Origin: Dysgonamonadaceae bacterium
GTDB taxonomy: Bacteria > Bacteroidota > Bacteroidia > Bacteroidales > Azobacteroidaceae
Direction of reading: 5' to 3'
Assembly (NCBI GenBank): GCA_031289145.1
Contig: JAITQA010000143.1
Coordinates: forward strand, 1 to 37,472
Length of the DNA: 37,472 nt
Shown: in pieces, positions 1-8,516 of the stretch
Position numbering within the stretch: the stretch's first letter is position 1
How the letters are laid out: each line of letters starts with the position of its first letter
Program-made: the position numbers and the translations under genes
The notes under the pieces: model-generated
Told to the model about the DNA's origin: nothing
Database searches by the model: none
The model's input: only the letters and a program-made list of their open reading frames with translations

Positions 1-516
1 TTTTCAGGCTTGGACAACAAAAACACTACCGGACAAGAATTGAACCGGCTGCGGGAATATGTGAAAAAAGGCGGAAAAATATTGCTGTTAGACAGCAACG
101 AAGCTGCTAAAACCATGTATCCCGAATACATTACCGGATGGATTATGCCAACAGAAGGAGATATTGTTAACCTGGAAATTCCCGAATCCAACGTATTTGA
201 AGGAATAGAACCGATGGATTTGCGTTATTTCAATAACAATCGGAGAGAAGTCCCGACGGTATGTCATTCGACACTGAGCGTGAACCGCCATCCGAATCTG
301 GAAGAATTAACTTCCCAAACCAAAATACACGGATATATAAGCGGCGAAATGGATGCCCGTTCGGAACGGGTGAAATCCATGCGGGGAGCGAATATTGTGA
401 AAATAAGGGATACCGGTTTTGTAACTTTATCTACCCTGTCGCTGGAAAAAGCGCAAACAGACCCGATACCCGGCAAGCTATTGGTAAATCTGATAAATGA
501 CTTATTGAATAACTAA
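1..516 (+). CDS. C-terminal part of a large exported glycosidase (5' end outside window)
   Basis: The reading frame is open from the first base, so this is the last ~171 residues of a longer protein. A TTG at position 10 lies in frame but is very unlikely to be the real start. The visible part contains a segment of the type KKGGKILLLDS followed by alternating strands and helices, which resembles the flavodoxin/GATase-like domain found at the C-terminus of some Bacteroidota GH2-type beta-galactosidases. That family assignment is an inference from the fold pattern. No catalytic residues fall in the window. The stop codon overlaps by 15 bases the 3' end of the convergent XRE gene. Confidence 0.5.
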   Translation, partial: FSGLDNKNTTGQELNRLREYVKKGGKILLLDSNEAAKTMYPEYITGWIMPTEGDIVNLEIPESNVFEGIEPMDLRYFNNNRREVPTVCHSTLSVNRHPNLEELTSQTKIHGYISGEMDARSERVKSMRGANIVKIRDTGFVTLSTLSLEKAQTDPIPGKLLVNLINDLLNN

Positions 517-711
517 ACTTACTCTTCGATTAAGACCCACTTCTATCAATCTATATAATGTAGAAAGTTGAATATCGCTATGACCATTTTCGATTCGCGA
601 TATAAAACTTTTCTTTGCACCTATTTTCTTAGCAAGGTCTTCTTGCGTAAGATTAGCCACTTTTCGCTCTTCTTTAATCATTTCGCCAATGGCGAATGCT
701 TTTGCTTTCAT
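502..711 (-). CDS. Short orphan HigA-like antitoxin (XRE helix-turn-helix)
   Basis: 69 residues, almost entirely one XRE helix-turn-helix (about residues 10-65) with LTQEDLAKKIGAKKSFISRI and ENGHSDIQLSTLYRLIE, the signature of HigA/RelE-associated antitoxins in Bacteroidota. From memory, relatives have about 25-35 extra N-terminal residues before the AFAIGEMIKEER segment. Here an in-frame TAG lies four codons upstream of the ATG, so this copy is N-terminally truncated or is a short variant. No toxin gene is adjacent: the GH92 gene ends 48 bases upstream. An 11-base palindrome (723-733) just before the start could be an autoregulatory operator. It may be a surviving solitary antitoxin or the remnant of a toxin-antitoxin pair. 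Confidence 0.75.
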   Translation of the reverse strand: MKAKAFAIGEMIKEERKVANLTQEDLAKKIGAKKSFISRIENGHSDIQLSTLYRLIEVGLNRRVSLVIQ

Positions 712-722
712 TTCTTTATGCT

Positions 723-733
723 ATTAGTCTAAT
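723..733. promoter_or_regulatory. Palindrome upstream of the antitoxin-like gene
   Basis: ATTAG-T-CTAAT is a perfect 11-base inverted repeat placed 12 bases upstream of the XRE start codon. Outer GCTA/TAGC arms extend the symmetry imperfectly. Antitoxins of this type often bind such palindromes in their own promoter, so an operator role is inferred. Confidence 0.4.
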
Positions 734-758
734 TTTTAGCACCTTCCAGGTGAGAAAT

Positions 759-2969
759 CTATCTGTCGGTCATCGTTATTTCCAATACGCCACCCTCCAT
801 TAATTCTTTGTGGGAGAAAAATAAAGTTGCCAATTTTTTGCCGTTCAATCTTGCCGATTCGACATATTTGTTGACGGCGCTGTTGTTGACGGTACGGATG
901 GTAAATATTTTCCCGTTTTCCAAATGTATTTTCACCTCATCGAACAAGGGCCGACCGATGGAATATTCGGGTATACCCGGACAATAGGAATAGAAACCCA
1001 TACTGTTCAACACATACCATGCCGACATTTCTCCGCAGTCTTCGTTGCCCGACAGACCGTTCGGATCGTCGAAATAAAGTGTTTGCAAAACTTCGTCCGT
1101 CAATCGCTGGGTTTTTTTAGGCTGTCCGATCCGGTTGTAAAGATGAATGGTCTGATGGCTTGGCTCGTTTCCATGTGCATATTGTCCGATCATGCCGGAG
1201 ATATCACCGGAAGCATTTTCCCCCGTCACTTCGGAAGAGATGCTGAACAGCGAATCCAATTTTTGCACAAAAGCCGTTTGTCCACCCATCAGTTCGACTA
1301 AGCCTTCCACATCGTGGGGCACAAACCATGTCCATTGCCACGCATTGCCCTCGCAATAATCGTCGTTGTTGTGGTCGGAATGACGAGGGTCGAAAGGCGT
1401 TCTCCACGAACCGTCTTTCATTTTACCGCGCATGAAGCCGGTAGACGCATCGTAATAGTTTTTATAGTTTTTTCCCAATTCCGAATAATACTGGTATTCG
1501 TCTTCATGTCCCAACTCTTTTGCCAGTAAAGCAATAAGCCAATCGTTATAAGCATATTCCAAGCCTCTGGCAACCGACTGTTTTTCTATTTCAGCCGGAA
1601 TATAGCCTATTGTATTTTTGTAGGCTTTGCCGATCGGCATCAGGTTGTTGTGCAGGATGCTCCTGTTAATGGTCGGCGAAACATTAACCACATCGTAAAC
1701 GGAAGATTTTTCACAAGCCTGATAAGCCTTCTCAATATCAAAATCCCGCTCGCCCTTTACATAAGAATCCACGATAAGGGATACGGCATGATAACCAATC
1801 ATACAGCCGGTATAGTTGGAGATAAGTTCCCACATCGGCAAAAGTCCGCCTTCTTCGTATTTGCGAATCAGTGAGCGAATCATGGCCTGATTGTCGGTCG
1901 GCGAAATAATGGTGTTCAAAGGGTGCAAAGCCCTGAAGGTATCCCAAAGGGAGAAAACCGAATAATTTGTATAATTTTTATCTTCGGCAATCCGGTTATC
2001 CATTGTCCGGTATCTTCCATCGATATCCGAACTGACGATAGGCTCCAAAGCCGAATGATACAAGGCGGTGTAGAATATCCTAAGATTTTTCTTGTCGGAT
2101 GTTGTAGCTTCTATTTTAGACAGTTCCACATTCCATGCCTTGTGGCCGTCTTCTCTTATCTTATCGAAATCCCAGTCTGCAATCTCTGTTTGCAGGTTAT
2201 TTTTGGCGCCGTCTATGTCTACAAAAGAGACGCCTACCTTTACCAGAATTTGTTTCCCTTTATTCGTTTTCTCAAATTTCAGGTATGCTGTTGCATTCTC
2301 TTCAATGGTAGCGGTAAATGGTTCGGAAAACTGTGCATAGAAGTATACATAACGATCAGGCGCCCACCCTCTTACTTGCTTCATGCCTTGTATTTCATAC
2401 GCGCTGACTGCCTGTAATTCGGAATGTACCAGCTCCCGATCGTGAATGGTTCGTGTCAAATCGATAAACAAACCGGGATTCTCGGATTGCGGAAAGGTAT
2501 AGCGGTGGAATCCGGCATGAAGGCTTGCTGTAAGTTCCACCTCTATATCATAATCGTCAAGGTGAACGCTGTAATAAGCCGGAGAAGCTTTTTCCTTCTC
2601 ATGCGAAAAAGCGGAACCGAAACGGACTTTTTTGTCTGCGCCAATAGCTTCTTTCAGTTGTCCCGAATAGGGCAGGAAAAGGATATCGCCTAAATCACCT
2701 ATTCCGGTTCCACTCAAATGGGTATGACTAAATCCGATTAGATAATTGTCCGTGTAATGATAACCGGAACAGGCATCCCAAGCTTCGTTTCTGGTATCCG
2801 GACTAAGTTGTACAAGACCGTGAGGCACAACAGCGCCCGGATAGGTGTGACCATGCCCGCCTGTTCCTATAAACGGATTTACCAAAGATGCATAATCCTG
2901 TCCATTACTCTTACAAGGAAACAGACAACAACACAACAGAAAATAAAGAAAACAAATTTGTTTACACAT
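759..2969 (-). CDS. GH92 family exo-alpha-mannosidase (exported)
   Basis: 736 residues from the chosen ATG at 2969. A start at 3005 is possible in frame, but it would put the first codons inside a terminator hairpin and dilute the hydrophobic signal sequence. The N-terminus is a signal peptide rich in Cys/Leu. The mature protein begins with the GH92 hallmark NPFIGTGGHGHTYPGAVVPH, followed by GFSHTHLSGTG, EGNAWQWTWFVPHDVEG, GNEPSHQ and GLSGNEDCGEMSAWYVLNSM. The last carries the acidic residues of the calcium-dependent inverting site. GH92 enzymes release mannose from N-glycans and mannans, probably in the periplasm or at the cell surface here. The gene sits 18 bases downstream of a terminator that follows the OMP gene, with no separate promoter recognised. 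Confidence 0.93.
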   Translation of the reverse strand: MCKQICFLYFLLCCCLFPCKSNGQDYASLVNPFIGTGGHGHTYPGAVVPHGLVQLSPDTRNEAWDACSGYHYTDNYLIGFSHTHLSGTGIGDLGDILFLPYSGQLKEAIGADKKVRFGSAFSHEKEKASPAYYSVHLDDYDIEVELTASLHAGFHRYTFPQSENPGLFIDLTRTIHDRELVHSELQAVSAYEIQGMKQVRGWAPDRYVYFYAQFSEPFTATIEENATAYLKFEKTNKGKQILVKVGVSFVDIDGAKNNLQTEIADWDFDKIREDGHKAWNVELSKIEATTSDKKNLRIFYTALYHSALEPIVSSDIDGRYRTMDNRIAEDKNYTNYSVFSLWDTFRALHPLNTIISPTDNQAMIRSLIRKYEEGGLLPMWELISNYTGCMIGYHAVSLIVDSYVKGERDFDIEKAYQACEKSSVYDVVNVSPTINRSILHNNLMPIGKAYKNTIGYIPAEIEKQSVARGLEYAYNDWLIALLAKELGHEDEYQYYSELGKNYKNYYDASTGFMRGKMKDGSWRTPFDPRHSDHNNDDYCEGNAWQWTWFVPHDVEGLVELMGGQTAFVQKLDSLFSISSEVTGENASGDISGMIGQYAHGNEPSHQTIHLYNRIGQPKKTQRLTDEVLQTLYFDDPNGLSGNEDCGEMSAWYVLNSMGFYSYCPGIPEYSIGRPLFDEVKIHLENGKIFTIRTVNNSAVNKYVESARLNGKKLATLFFSHKELMEGGVLEITMTDR

Positions 2970-2986
2970 GGTTTTTATGCATATAT

Positions 2987-3018
2987 AAAAAACTGTCCCA
3001 AACATTGTCTGAGACAGT
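2987..3018 (-). terminator. Intrinsic terminator after the OMP gene, in the GH92 leader
   Basis: Read on the minus strand, a 9-bp stem (arms 3018-3010 and 3000-2992, one G-U pair) with a 9-base loop is followed directly by six T. It lies 20 bases after the stop of the upstream barrel gene and 18 bases before the GH92 start, so GH92 expression requires read-through or regulated attenuation. Confidence 0.75.
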
Positions 3019-3038
3019 CAGATTTAAATGAATATAAG

Positions 3039-3584
3039 TTAGAATTTGAAAGAAACACCTAATTCTAAGGCAGCTATTCCGTACCCAAGTTCACCGAAAA
3101 CGGCAATATTGTCTGTGAGGTAATACCTTCCACCGACATAAGTGGAAAATGAAACACCGCTTCCACTCAAATTTGCATCCGTATGAGAATAACTGACAAT
3201 ATCATAACCAAGCATAACACCGACGTATGTATCTAATTTATCCACAAACTGATAGTGAAAACTACCCCTTGCGCCAAGAATAAAATCACTGACCGTCTCA
3301 TTCGATAAAATCTTATTTTCCCAGGAAGTGTAAGCCATATAACCGCCTACTCCGATGCCGGCTTTCCCATTGATCAGATTGTCAATAATTCCGTATTCAA
3401 ACGAACCGGAAATAGGTAAAAGGCTATTAGAATAGCCGGTATAACCAAGATAAGTACCTATTCCGATACCCAGGTTAACAACTTTGTCACCTTTGTTAAA
3501 GACATCTTGCGCAAAAGTTCCAAAACTAAAACTGAGGCACAAGACAACAACCATAAAAACCCTTAAGATGAAATTTTTTTTCAT
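3039..3584 (-). CDS. Outer-membrane beta-barrel protein
   Basis: 181 residues. A signal peptide of about 25 residues (charged start, hydrophobic core, FGTFAQ cleavage region) is followed by alternating amphipathic strands with Gly/Tyr turns, such as NLGIGIGTYLGYTGYS. The chain ends ELGVSFKF, an aromatic outer-membrane insertion terminus. Size and pattern fit an eight-stranded barrel of the OMP_b-brl type. The substrate or role is unknown. It has its own -7 box (3702-3709) and a long AT-rich leader. A strong terminator follows, with GH92 beyond it. Confidence 0.8.
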   Translation of the reverse strand: MKKNFILRVFMVVVLCLSFSFGTFAQDVFNKGDKVVNLGIGIGTYLGYTGYSNSLLPISGSFEYGIIDNLINGKAGIGVGGYMAYTSWENKILSNETVSDFILGARGSFHYQFVDKLDTYVGVMLGYDIVSYSHTDANLSGSGVSFSTYVGGRYYLTDNIAVFGELGYGIAALELGVSFKF

Positions 3585-3701
3585 AATGAATTAATTAATT
3601 TGTAAAAAACACACGCCTACTTAAAATGATGGCATCGGCACTCCTACTAATTAATAATCAATTTTTTTTCAAAAACTGAAATTAGTAATACATTTACGCT
3701 A

Positions 3702-3709
3702 CAAAAATA
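3702..3709 (-). promoter_or_regulatory. -7 promoter box for the OMP gene
   Basis: TATTTTTG on the minus strand matches the Bacteroidota -7 consensus TAnnTTTG. The predicted start of transcription leaves a leader of about 110 bases before the gene. No clear -33 TTTG was seen. Confidence 0.55.
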
Positions 3710-3751
3710 GCATAATATTTTAAAATAAAAATTATTTAAGAGAAAATATAG

Positions 3752-3759
3752 TAAATTTG
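3752..3759 (+). promoter_or_regulatory. -7 promoter box for proA-argF'
   Basis: TAAATTTG, a perfect TAnnTTTG match, ends 19 bases before the proA ATG. It would drive the two-gene proA/argF' unit with a very short leader. Confidence 0.6.
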
Positions 3760-3778
3760 CATAAAAATTGAGCTGATT

Positions 3779-5029
3779 ATGAAGTTTTATTCCGAATATT
3801 TTGAAAAAGCAAAAGAAGCCGGCGCTTTTTTAGTTACTGTATCCGATAAGAAAATAAATGAAATATTGCTTTCTGTCGGAGAGAAAATCATAGAAAAAAC
3901 GGATTACATCCTTTCCGAAAACAAAAAGGATTTAGACCGTATGTCTCCTGCCGACCCAAAGTACGACAGACTGAGACTGACGCCGGAACGTATCGAAGGA
4001 ATAGTTGCCGATTTGCGTAGCGTAGCGGAATTGCCATCGCCTGTGGGGCGGGTCTTGAAAGAGACAGTCCGTCCCAATGGCATGAAGATTAGCAAAATCA
4101 GCGTTCCGTTCGGTTTGATAGGCATTATTTACGAAGCCCGCCCCAATGTAAGTCTGGACGTCTTTTCCCTCTGTTTCAAATCCGGGAATGCTTGCATCCT
4201 GAAAGGCGGCTCGGATGCAGCGTTTTCCAATCCGGCCATCGTGGAGAATATCCGGGAGGTGTTGGAAGCATACCGGGTTCCTCCGGCTTGTTGTACCTTG
4301 TTGCCGCCTGAAAGGGAAGCGACTACCGCTTTGCTACACGCCGAAGGATGGGTCGATTTGGTTATTCCGCGCGGCAATCGGGGGCTGATAGATTTTGTCA
4401 GAAAAAATGCGAAAATTCCGGTTATTGAAACCGGTGCAGGCATTTGCCATACTTATTTCGACAAAGACGGAGACAAAGAAATAGGCCGGGCGCTTATCAA
4501 TAATGCCAAAACGCGGCGGGTCGGCGTTTGCAATGCCTTGGATTGTCTGGTAATTCATGAGGGCAGATTACAAGATTTATTTTATCTTTGCAGTCTGTTA
4601 CAGGAAAGCAAGGTTATCATCTATGCCGATAATGAGGCTTACCGGCATTTAGCAGGCGTTTATCAGGCCGATTTGTTGCAACATGCAGGAGAAGACAGTT
4701 TCGGAACGGAATTTTTGGACTATAAGATGAGCGTCAAAACGGTTGCCTGCCTGGATGAGGCGCTGACACATATCGCCCGTTACAGTTCAGGGCACAGCGA
4801 ATGTATCATCTCGGAAAATCCAGTTGTGGTAGAATCGTTCCTGAACAAAGTAGATGCCGCCTGCGTATATGAAAATGTATCAACGGCTTTCACCGATGGC
4901 GCACAGTTCGGTCTGGGAGCGGAAATCGGAATCAGTACGCAGAAACTCCATGCTCGCGGCCCGATGGCTTTGGAAGAGCTGACGAGCTATAAATGGATTG
5001 TGAGAGGAAAAGGACAGATTAGAAAATAA
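3779..5029 (+). CDS. proA: Glutamate-5-semialdehyde dehydrogenase
   Basis: 416 residues, the normal length for ProA. It reduces gamma-glutamyl phosphate with NADPH to glutamate-5-semialdehyde in proline synthesis. Recognisable segments are [20 protein letters not shown] (about 108-127), ILKGGSDA and [10 protein letters not shown] with the catalytic Cys at residue 223. The C-terminus [18 protein letters not shown] is characteristic. proB (glutamate kinase) is not next to it in this window. The gene is followed after 9 bases by the transcarbamylase gene, linking proline and arginine synthesis in one transcript. Confidence 0.96.
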   Translation: MKFYSEYFEKAKEAGAFLVTVSDKKINEILLSVGEKIIEKTDYILSENKKDLDRMSPADPKYDRLRLTPERIEGIVADLRSVAELPSPVGRVLKETVRPNGMKISKISVPFGLIGIIYEARPNVSLDVFSLCFKSGNACILKGGSDAAFSNPAIVENIREVLEAYRVPPACCTLLPPEREATTALLHAEGWVDLVIPRGNRGLIDFVRKNAKIPVIETGAGICHTYFDKDGDKEIGRALINNAKTRRVGVCNALDCLVIHEGRLQDLFYLCSLLQESKVIIYADNEAYRHLAGVYQADLLQHAGEDSFGTEFLDYKMSVKTVACLDEALTHIARYSSGHSECIISENPVVVESFLNKVDAACVYENVSTAFTDGAQFGLGAEIGISTQKLHARGPMALEELTSYKWIVRGKGQIRK

Positions 5030-5038
5030 AATATAAGT

Positions 5039-5992
5039 ATGAGAGTATTTACAACCGTAAAGGATTTAGGGGATTTGAACGCCGCCCTGAAAGAGGCGTT
5101 TGAGGTGAAGAAAAACCGTTTTGCCTACAAGGCTTTGGGAGAAAACAAAACCCTTTTGGCCGTGTTTTTCAATTCGAGTTTGCGTACCCGGCTGAGTACA
5201 CAGAAAGCAGCCATGAATTTGGGAATGAATGTGATAGTCTTAGACGTCAACCAAGGCGCATGGCGTTTGGAAACCGAGCGTGGCGTTGTGATGGATGGTG
5301 ATAAATCGGAGCATATTTTGGAAGCGATTCCTGTAATGGCTTCCTATTGTGACATTATCGGTGTCCGGTCTTTCGCTCAATTCGAAAACAAGCAAGACGA
5401 TTACAGCGAAAAGATACTCAACCAGTTTATTCGTTACGCCGGTCGGCCGGTTTTCAGTATGGAGGGAGCTACTACGCATCCCTTGCAAGCTTTTGCCGAT
5501 TTGATTACCATAGAAGAATTTAAAACCAAGGAGCGTCCAAAAGTGGTGTTGACATGGGCGCCTCATCCGAAAGCTTTGCCGCAGGCCGTACCCAATTCAT
5601 TTGCCGATTTCATGAACGAGGCCGATGTGGATTTTGTGATAAGCCATCCGGAAGGTTACGAATTAGACCCAAAATTTGTACGGGGCGCCAAAATTGAGTA
5701 TGACCAGAGAAAAGCCTTCATCGGCGCCGACTTTATTTACGCCAAGAACTGGTCGGTATTCGAAGATGCCGATTATGGACAAATTATCAGCAAAGACCGC
5801 TCATGGACAGTCGATACCGCCAAAATGGCTTTGACAAACGATGCCTTTTTTATGCATTGCCTCCCCGTTCGCCGCAACATGATTGTCACCGACGATGTTA
5901 TCGAAAGTCCGAAATCAATCGTGATTCAAGAGGCAGCCAATCGGGAAATATCCTGTCAAGTCGTATTGAAACGAATGTTGGAAAATCTTTAA
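5039..5992 (+). CDS. argF': N-succinylornithine carbamoyltransferase (ArgF')
   Basis: 317 residues, collinear with the Bacteroides fragilis succinylornithine transcarbamylase as remembered. It transfers carbamoyl phosphate to N-succinyl-L-ornithine in the Bacteroidota variant of arginine synthesis. The carbamoyl-phosphate loop is FFNSSLRTR (43-51), replacing the STRT of ordinary OTCases. HPLQAFADL (147-155), WAPHP with His176, YAKNW with Lys236 and HCLPVRR (273-279) are all present. Residue 90, which discriminates succinyl- from acetylornithine (Pro in B. fragilis, Glu at the equivalent site in Xanthomonas), is Ser here. It is cotranscribed with proA. A weak 7-bp stem lies downstream (6006-6012 with 6053-6059). 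Confidence 0.93.
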   Translation: MRVFTTVKDLGDLNAALKEAFEVKKNRFAYKALGENKTLLAVFFNSSLRTRLSTQKAAMNLGMNVIVLDVNQGAWRLETERGVVMDGDKSEHILEAIPVMASYCDIIGVRSFAQFENKQDDYSEKILNQFIRYAGRPVFSMEGATTHPLQAFADLITIEEFKTKERPKVVLTWAPHPKALPQAVPNSFADFMNEADVDFVISHPEGYELDPKFVRGAKIEYDQRKAFIGADFIYAKNWSVFEDADYGQIISKDRSWTVDTAKMALTNDAFFMHCLPVRRNMIVTDDVIESPKSIVIQEAANREISCQVVLKRMLENL

Positions 5993-6109
5993 GGGCTTTT
6001 GGTTATTTTCAGTGGTTTTGACAGCCGATTCAGTAATTTTTGATAAAATTAGCTGAAAAATTTGTTTTTCTAAAAAAAGTGTTGTATCTTGTCCAACAAT
6101 TTACAGAAA

Positions 6110-6496
6110 ATGGTGAAAAAAGAGAAATTTCATATTGAGTATGTATTCGACAAGGTAAGTAAAACCAGTCTTTGGAATTATATTTCTGCACCGACAGGTT
6201 TGGCGGAATGGTTTGCGGATAATGTTTCGGTCAATGGGAATATCTATACGTTTACATGGAGCAAATATTCCAATGAAGCCGAAATAATTGGAATAAATGC
6301 AAATAACTATATCCGTTTCCATTGGTTGGATGAGGAGGATCCCCTTACTTATTTTGAATTTCGCCTGCACAAAGTAGAACTGACAGGCGAAACGACACTC
6401 GAAATTATAGACTTCGCCGAGGATGAAGAACAGGAAGATACAAAATCTTTATGGGAATCACAAATCAAAATTTTGAAGCGGATTTTGGGCGTATAA
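6110..6496 (+). CDS. START-like (SRPBCC) domain protein
   Basis: 128 residues from the ATG at 6110. A TTG at 6089 is in frame but has poorer coding character. The sequence FHIEYVF...LWNYISAPTGLAEWFADNV is the opening of the AHSA1/START-like ligand-binding fold, with later strands around FTWSK and TYFEFRLHKVEL and a C-terminal helix (LWESQIKILKRIL). This compact cytosolic form is common in Bacteroidota; no ligand is known to me. It stands alone between argF' and lptF. A partial -7 match (TATCTTGT, about 6086-6093) precedes it. Confidence 0.8.
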   Translation: MVKKEKFHIEYVFDKVSKTSLWNYISAPTGLAEWFADNVSVNGNIYTFTWSKYSNEAEIIGINANNYIRFHWLDEEDPLTYFEFRLHKVELTGETTLEIIDFAEDEEQEDTKSLWESQIKILKRILGV

Positions 6497-6584
6497 ATAG
6501 GCTCAAAAGAGAATACAGACGTATTTTTTTAACGAATCTTCAAATAAATAAACCCGATTATTTTACGTTCTATTCATAATGTAC

Positions 6585-6592
6585 TAACTTTG
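6585..6592 (+). promoter_or_regulatory. -7 promoter box for lptF-ribBA
   Basis: TAACTTTG, a perfect TAnnTTTG match, ends only 9 bases before the first ATG (6602) and 21 before the second (6614). This supports 6614 as the translation start, since transcription would begin near 6597. Confidence 0.6.
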
Positions 6593-6613
6593 CAGGCTCA
6601 AATGAATAGTGAT

Positions 6614-8515
6614 ATGTTTCACATAAAAAGGCTTTATTCTTTTATACTGGGGACTTTTTTACCGCTCTTGCTGGCAACGTTCAGCTTTTGCCTTTTCGTT
6701 TTGTTGATGCAATTTCTATGGAAATATGTCAACGATATGGTGGGGAAAGGCGTGGAAATGAAAGTATTGGTGCAAATGTTCTTTTACGCGGCAAACAGTC
6801 TGGTTCCGATGACGCTTCCTTTGGCCATTCTGTTGGCTTCATTGATGGCTTTTGGAAATTTAGGCGAACATTTTGAACTTTTAGCGATGAAAGCGTCGGG
6901 TATTTCCTTAATCCGGATTATGAAACCTTTGATTATGCTGATAATCGTTATTTGCGTATTTGCTTTCTTTTTTCAAAATACAATTTTGCCACCTGCACAA
7001 GTCAAATTGTGGACAATTGTGTCTTCACTCCGGCAAAATTCACCGGAGTTAGAGATTCCCGAAGGGTCGTTTTACAAAGGTATTCCGGGGTATAATGTGT
7101 ATGTACAAAAGAAAGATAAAGACGGATTGCTCCGGAATATGACCATTTACGATTATTCAAAAGGGTTTAACAAAGTAGAAGTGACTGTAGCCGATTCGGG
7201 CAGACTGCATATTTCCGATGACAAAAAATTCCTGATTCTTAGTTTGTACAATGGCGAATCGTTTGGCAATGCAAATATGCGGGAATCTGCATACAACCAA
7301 GAACATATCCCTTACTTACGGGAGACATTCAGCAGACGGAATGTACTGATTGAATTTGACAGTAATTTCAATATGGCCGATGAATCGATTATGCAAAATC
7401 GATATATCAGCAAAAACATGCACGAATTACATACTTTTGTTGATTCGGTCGGCGTAGAAAATGACAGTGTATCAAGGGAATTAGCCCCCATGTTTGTCAA
7501 ACAAATCTATTCCCTAACATTCAGCCGGGAGGGTGTGCATTCTGCCGGTTCGCAAATTGATACGATACAAACAAAAGATTTTAAATCGTTTTACGAAAAT
7601 GCCGCATTCGCACAAAAATTAGCCGCATTGGAAAACGCCAAATCAAGAACCGATAGAGTAGAGAATGATTACAGATGGAAAATGGGACAGCAGTCCGACG
7701 TGCTCAGGCAAATCAGAGAACACCAGGTGGAATATCACAGGCGGTTTACGCTGTCTCTGGCTTGCATCTTGTTTTTCTTTATCGGCGCTTCGTTGGGCGC
7801 CATTATCCGGAAAGGAGGACTGGGTTTACCGGCTGTCATTTCGGTATTCTTGTTTATTTTGTATTATATTGTGGATACCTTTGGTCTAAAATTAGCGAGA
7901 CAAGGTGTTTGGCAGGTTTGGGAAGGCATGTGGATGAGTACGGCATTATTGGCGTCTTTGGGTGTATTTTTTACATACAAAGCTGTTAATGATTCGGTTA
8001 TAACAAGCCCGGATGCGTGGCGGGATGCTTTGTTGCGCTTCATCGGGAAAAGAGAACTGAGAAATTACAGCCGCAAAGAAGTTATCATGACGCCTCCCGA
8101 TTATCAGAAAGATATTTTGATGACGGAAAATTGGGATATGGAAGCCAATTTATATGTAGATAAAAACCAAAAACTCCCTTTCTATCTTACTTTTTGGCAA
8201 CAGGATTTACGGGACAGACAACTGAAGCACTTGATTGCTTCGATGAATCACTGGATAGAAGACTTGCAAAATGCGGATGAGAACCTGATTATCGGCAAAT
8301 TGATGGATTATCCGGTTATCAATCCGCTGAACCTGAACTTTCTGAACAAGTCGACCCCCCGTTGGACTTGTGCCGTGTTATTTCCCTTTGGAATAATTAT
8401 TTATACATTGTACGCATTCAAACAGAAACAGATTAATAATGACCTCAAAATCGCCATTAAAGTAAATGACGAATTGAGAAAAGCAATTGTAAATATCAGT
8501 AAAAATAATCTATAA
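6614..8515 (+). CDS. lptF: LptF/LptG-family lipopolysaccharide export permease
   Basis: 637 residues from ATG 6614 (641 if started upstream). YjgP/YjgQ family inner-membrane component of the Lpt bridge that extracts LPS with the LptB ATPase. Three N-terminal membrane segments are visible (around 10-40, 60-80, 100-120; first starts [18 protein letters not shown]), then a periplasmic beta-jellyroll-like region, then further membrane segments near 385-460 and 600-620. Proteobacterial LptF/G are about 360 residues. The extra cytoplasmic stretch (about 480-595) between the last segments is typical of Bacteroidota. Whether it functions as F or G is not decided here. ribBA starts one base after its stop. 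Confidence 0.9.
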   Translation: MFHIKRLYSFILGTFLPLLLATFSFCLFVLLMQFLWKYVNDMVGKGVEMKVLVQMFFYAANSLVPMTLPLAILLASLMAFGNLGEHFELLAMKASGISLIRIMKPLIMLIIVICVFAFFFQNTILPPAQVKLWTIVSSLRQNSPELEIPEGSFYKGIPGYNVYVQKKDKDGLLRNMTIYDYSKGFNKVEVTVADSGRLHISDDKKFLILSLYNGESFGNANMRESAYNQEHIPYLRETFSRRNVLIEFDSNFNMADESIMQNRYISKNMHELHTFVDSVGVENDSVSRELAPMFVKQIYSLTFSREGVHSAGSQIDTIQTKDFKSFYENAAFAQKLAALENAKSRTDRVENDYRWKMGQQSDVLRQIREHQVEYHRRFTLSLACILFFFIGASLGAIIRKGGLGLPAVISVFLFILYYIVDTFGLKLARQGVWQVWEGMWMSTALLASLGVFFTYKAVNDSVITSPDAWRDALLRFIGKRELRNYSRKEVIMTPPDYQKDILMTENWDMEANLYVDKNQKLPFYLTFWQQDLRDRQLKHLIASMNHWIEDLQNADENLIIGKLMDYPVINPLNLNFLNKSTPRWTCAVLFPFGIIIYTLYAFKQKQINNDLKIAIKVNDELRKAIVNISKNNL

Positions 8516-8516
8516 A

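Noticed and set aside
1923-2417. 164-codon plus-strand frame inside GH92
   Set aside because: Antisense to a well-supported GH92 catalytic domain.
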